A stretch of 64,000 bases of DNA, taken from NCBI RefSeq assembly GCF_014198605.1, contig NZ_JACIHU010000015.1. The stretch is one strand, 5' to 3'. Positions 61,182-64,000 of this stretch are shown here, one piece after another (position 1 is the first letter of the stretch; each line of letters starts with the position of its first letter). The translations under genes and the position numbers were made by a program. Below the pieces are notes generated by a model. That model saw only the letters and a list, made by a program, of their open reading frames with translations, searched no databases and was not told the DNA's origin. Source of the DNA: Rhizobium etli_C (GTDB taxonomy: Bacteria; Pseudomonadota; Alphaproteobacteria; Rhizobiales; Rhizobiaceae).

Positions 61182-61976
61182 TTAGCGCTGGGAAACGGCG
61201 CTGTGGGCGAGCACGAAGGGCGTGCCGTCGGTAGGCGCCTGATTGATGCGCAGCGCGCAGCCGAAGACCGAGAGCATGGTTTCATCGGTCAACACCTCAT
61301 CGATGCCGCCGGCTGCGGCGAGGCGGCCGGATTTCATCAGCACGAGGCGGTCGGCAAAGAGCGCCGTCAGGTTGAGGTCGTGCATGACGGCGATGACGCC
61401 GCCGCCGCGTTCGCAGAATTCGCGGGCGAGCGACATGATGGTCAGCTGATGGCTGATGTCGAGGCTGGAGACCGGCTCGTCGAGCAGCAGCCAGCGGGAC
61501 TTGCCGCCGACGACGGGCTCGGCGATCTGGCAAAGCACGCGGGCAAGCTGCACGCGCTGCTGCTCGCCCCCCGAGAGTTCCTGATAGAAACGGCCTTCGA
61601 AGCCGGAGAGGTCGACGGACGCAAGAGCTGCGGCTGCCGTCTCATCGGCTTGGTCGGGATTGAGATTGAGGCCCGAGGTCAGGCCCATGCGGACGATCTC
61701 GCGCACGGTGAAGGGAAAGGAGATGGTGCTTGCCTGCGGCAGCACGCCGCGAATGGCGGCAAGCTGCCAGGGTTTCAGTCCTCGCACCTCGCCGCCACCG
61801 ATGCGCACCGAGCCATCATAAGCAAGCTCGCCGGAGATCGCTTTCATCGTCGTCGTCTTGCCGGAGCCGTTCGGGCCGGCGATCGCCGTCAGCTCGCCGG
61901 CCTTTGCGGTGAAGGCGACGTCGCTGATGATTAATTTGCCGGAAAGGCGCACGGAAAGGCCGGACACTTCGATCAT
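61182..61976 (-). CDS. hmuV: Heme ABC transporter ATPase HmuV
   Basis: A 264-residue ATPase with Walker A GPNGSGKTT, signature LSGGEQQRVQLARVL, Walker B WLLLDEPVSSLDI and the histidine in AVMHDLNLT. It powers heme import with HmuU. ATG 61976 begins at the conserved MIEVSGLSV; a GTG at 62003 overlapping the hmuU stop is an alternative that would couple translation. Confidence 0.92.
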   Translation of the reverse strand: MIEVSGLSVRLSGKLIISDVAFTAKAGELTAIAGPNGSGKTTTMKAISGELAYDGSVRIGGGEVRGLKPWQLAAIRGVLPQASTISFPFTVREIVRMGLTSGLNLNPDQADETAAAALASVDLSGFEGRFYQELSGGEQQRVQLARVLCQIAEPVVGGKSRWLLLDEPVSSLDISHQLTIMSLAREFCERGGGVIAVMHDLNLTALFADRLVLMKSGRLAAAGGIDEVLTDETMLSVFGCALRINQAPTDGTPFVLAHSAVSQR

Positions 61977-61999
61977 CTGCACGTCACTCACAAGATCGC

Positions 62000-63112
62000 T
62001 CACAGGGCAAGGCGCGAACGCTGCTTCAGCAGGATCCACAGGAAGAAGGGACCGCCGACCGCTGCGGTAATGATGCCGATCGGCAGTTCGGCAGGGGCGA
62101 CCAGGGTGCGCGCCAGCACATCCGCGAAGATCAGCAGTGAGCCGCCGAGAAGGGCTGCGGCCGGCAGCAGAAAACGATGATCCGGGCCGATCGCCATTCG
62201 CAGGATATGCGGCACGACGATGCCGACGAAGCCGATGCCGCCGCTGACGGCGACGGAAGCGCCGGTCGCCGCCGCGACGCCGACGATCGCGACGTTCTTC
62301 AGCCGCTGTACCGGCACGCCCATGTGGAAGGCGGCGGCTTCGCCGAGCGTGATGGCGTTGAGGCCGCGGGCCATGAAGGGCAGGGCCACGAAGGACAGCA
62401 GGATGATCGGGCCGGCGGCCGCGATCTTCGTCCATGTGGCGCCGGCCAGCGAGCCCATGCTCCAGAAGGTCAGGTCGCGCAGCTGCTGGTCGTTGGCCAT
62501 GTAGATCAGCAGGCCGGTAAGCGCGAGCGCAAGCGCGCCGAGCGCGATGCCGGCCAGCAGCATCGTCGCCACCGAGGTCTGGCCGTGTCGGGTGGCGATC
62601 CTGTAGAGCAGCAGCGTCGTGACCAGACCACCGCCGAAGGCGGCTGCAGGCAGCGCGTAGATGCCGAGAAGCGCTTCGAGCGGGGCTGCGAGACCGCCGC
62701 CGAGCACGATCATGGCGACCGCGCCGAAGCTTGCACCGGATGAGACGCCGACAAGGCCCGGATCGGCGAGCGGATTGCGGAACAGGCCCTGCATCACCGT
62801 GCCGGAGACGGCCAGCGTGGCGCCGATCAGAAAGCCGAGGATTGTGCGGGGAAGGCGGATATCGAAGATGATGATCCGGTCACGGGCGCTTAGCGCCGCC
62901 TCCGACCCGGTCATGTTGCCGATCACGTCGAGGATCGAGGCATCCGAGGCGCCTGTTGTCACCGAAAACAGCATCGCGAAGGCGGAGCCGGCGACAAGCA
63001 GCGCGATCGCCAGCACGGCGAGCCGCGTTCTGTCGCCCGCCCGCCTGGTTTCGCCGATCGCTGCCATCGCAAAGCGTCGCCCTCGTTGCGTCATGGCTTG
63101 CGGCAGGGCCAT
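62000..63112 (-). CDS. hmuU: Heme ABC transporter permease HmuU
   Basis: A 370-residue FecCD-type permease with about ten helices. Typical segments are RLPRTILGFLIGATLAVSGT, MQGLFRNPLADPGLVGVSSG and GFVGIVVPHILRM. It starts 2 bases after the hmuT stop. The N-terminal 25 residues are basic and unconserved, so translation may begin further in. Confidence 0.92.
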   Translation of the reverse strand: MALPQAMTQRGRRFAMAAIGETRRAGDRTRLAVLAIALLVAGSAFAMLFSVTTGASDASILDVIGNMTGSEAALSARDRIIIFDIRLPRTILGFLIGATLAVSGTVMQGLFRNPLADPGLVGVSSGASFGAVAMIVLGGGLAAPLEALLGIYALPAAAFGGGLVTTLLLYRIATRHGQTSVATMLLAGIALGALALALTGLLIYMANDQQLRDLTFWSMGSLAGATWTKIAAAGPIILLSFVALPFMARGLNAITLGEAAAFHMGVPVQRLKNVAIVGVAAATGASVAVSGGIGFVGIVVPHILRMAIGPDHRFLLPAAALLGGSLLIFADVLARTLVAPAELPIGIITAAVGGPFFLWILLKQRSRLAL

Positions 63113-63114
63113 GA

Positions 63115-64000
63115 TCAGCCCCCGTAGATCGCCGCGTTGAGCTCGCGCGCGGCGGCGGCCGTGCGCGGGCCGAAGCCGAGCAGGTAGATGCCGTCCATCC
63201 GCACGATCGCCTTCTTCTCGCCGGCCGGCGTCAGCGCGATCGCCGGCTGGGCCAGCAGGTCCTCGTTTCTGGTGCCGGCGCCATCGCCGCGGTTCATCAT
63301 CAGGATGATGTCGGGCTTGGCTTCGATGATCGCCTCGTCCGTCAGCGGCTTATAACCGGGGAATGCGCCGACGGCATTGACGGCGCCGGCAAGCTGGATG
63401 ATGCCGTCGGCCGCCGTGCCGGTGCCCGAGGCCATGATTCGGCCGTTCTGGGCACTGAGGATGAAGAGAACGCGCTTGCGTTCGGCCTCCGGGCGCCTTT
63501 CTGCGTCGGCGATCGCCGCGTCGAGATCGGCCGCAACCTTTCCTTCAAGCGCCTCCGCCTTGTCGGGCACGCCGAGCAGCGCGCCGACGCGCTCGATCTT
63601 GGCGATGATGCCGTCGCGGGTGAACGGGCTCGGCACGGTCTCGAAGGGCACGCTGGCATTCTTCAGCACTGCCAGCGCCTCCTTCGGCCCCGAACCCTCG
63701 ACGGCGATGATCGCCGTCGGGTTCATGGCGAGGATCCCTTCGGGCGAGAGCGCGCGCATATAACCGACATTGGGCAGTTTCAGCGCCGCTTCCGGATAGG
63801 TGCTCGTCGTGTCGCGGGCGATCAGCCGGCTTTCCTCGCCGAGCGCATAGACGATCTCGGTGATATCGCCGCCGACCGAAACCAGGCGCGACGTGTCGAG
63901 CTTGCTGTCCTCGGCGCGGGCGGCGCGGACAAAGGCGATGCCTTTGACCGCCGGCGCCGAAGGGATCAGCGGCAGCGCCATGACGGCCGCCGTCAGCGCC
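63115..64000 (-). CDS. hmuT: Heme-binding periplasmic protein HmuT, cut by window end
   Basis: At least 295 residues; the signal peptide continues past the window edge (ALTAAVMALPLIPSAPA at the boundary). Features of class III binding proteins are VSVGGDITEIVYALGEESRL, DTTSTYPEAALKLPNVGYMR and ALSPEGILAMNPTAII. It delivers heme to HmuUV. The start is outside the window; the internal ATG at 63981 would truncate the signal peptide. Confidence 0.9.
   Translation of the reverse strand, partial: ALTAAVMALPLIPSAPAVKGIAFVRAARAEDSKLDTSRLVSVGGDITEIVYALGEESRLIARDTTSTYPEAALKLPNVGYMRALSPEGILAMNPTAIIAVEGSGPKEALAVLKNASVPFETVPSPFTRDGIIAKIERVGALLGVPDKAEALEGKVAADLDAAIADAERRPEAERKRVLFILSAQNGRIMASGTGTAADGIIQLAGAVNAVGAFPGYKPLTDEAIIEAKPDIILMMNRGDGAGTRNEDLLAQPAIALTPAGEKKAIVRMDGIYLLGFGPRTAAAARELNAAIYGG

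Noticed and set aside
1..64000. CRISPR arrays, tRNA or rRNA genes, insertion sequences, prophage
   Set aside because: No regularly spaced repeats, cloverleaf, rRNA signature, transposase or integrase was found; the repeats present are short palindromic elements.

Overview
The window reads as chromosomal DNA of a Rhizobium of the R. etli / R. leguminosarum group. Supporting this are high GC, a pssA-pssB exopolysaccharide pair, a SciP-type DUF1153 regulator, the alphaproteobacterial PhyR-NepR-EcfG stress module, a urt-ure cluster with Rhizobium-typical extra genes, and rhizobial palindromic intergenic repeats. The species call is inference from gene content; no search was run.

Layout. 1-1.8 kb: a PqiA-like membrane protein, sciP, and a gene-poor stretch with a palindromic repeat. 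1.8-3.9 kb: pssA and pssB. 4.4-9.9 kb: a branched-chain amino acid ABC transporter (livHMGF, a small membrane protein, then a LivK-type binding protein). 10.2-14.5 kb: a two-gene signalling operon whose 1127-residue hybrid kinase has a permease-like sensor, followed by a divergent secreted PAP2 phosphatase. 16.8-32.4 kb: one long block for urea uptake (urtABCDE) and urease (ureDABC, ureEFG), with interleaved extras (TerB-like protein, DUF1272, LprI-like protein, a sialyltransferase-like protein, a vapBC pair with broken vapC, a TIGR02117/DUF2459 protein, a GGDEF enzyme), closed by a strong terminator. 32.4-37 kb: an RND efflux pump with its fusion protein.

37.4-45.8 kb and 53.9-56.6 kb together hold the reductive pyrimidine catabolic pathway: PreTA, dihydropyrimidinase, an M20 carbamoyl-amidohydrolase, an NMT1-type ABC transporter and a RutR-like regulator. 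RutR-like operators lie in front of both catabolic units. Between them are a heme oxygenase-bacteriophytochrome operon, a rhodanese/ftrA pair, a fused RtcB-PrfH gene with a poly-T frameshift, and a decayed SEC-C motif gene.

57-61 kb is the general stress response locus: an HRxxN histidine kinase, phyR, and divergent nepR-ecfG. I found five perfect EcfG-type promoters (GGAAC, 16-17 bp, CGTT) in 53.0-61.2 kb plus one degenerate one. They precede phyR, the kinase, a small membrane protein gene, a DUF883/holin-like pair and, most interestingly, an unannotated small RNA of about 120 nt with a C-rich loop and an intrinsic terminator (about 56816-56940) that resembles the GsrN class. The window ends in a heme uptake operon (hmuTUV), with hmuT running off the edge.
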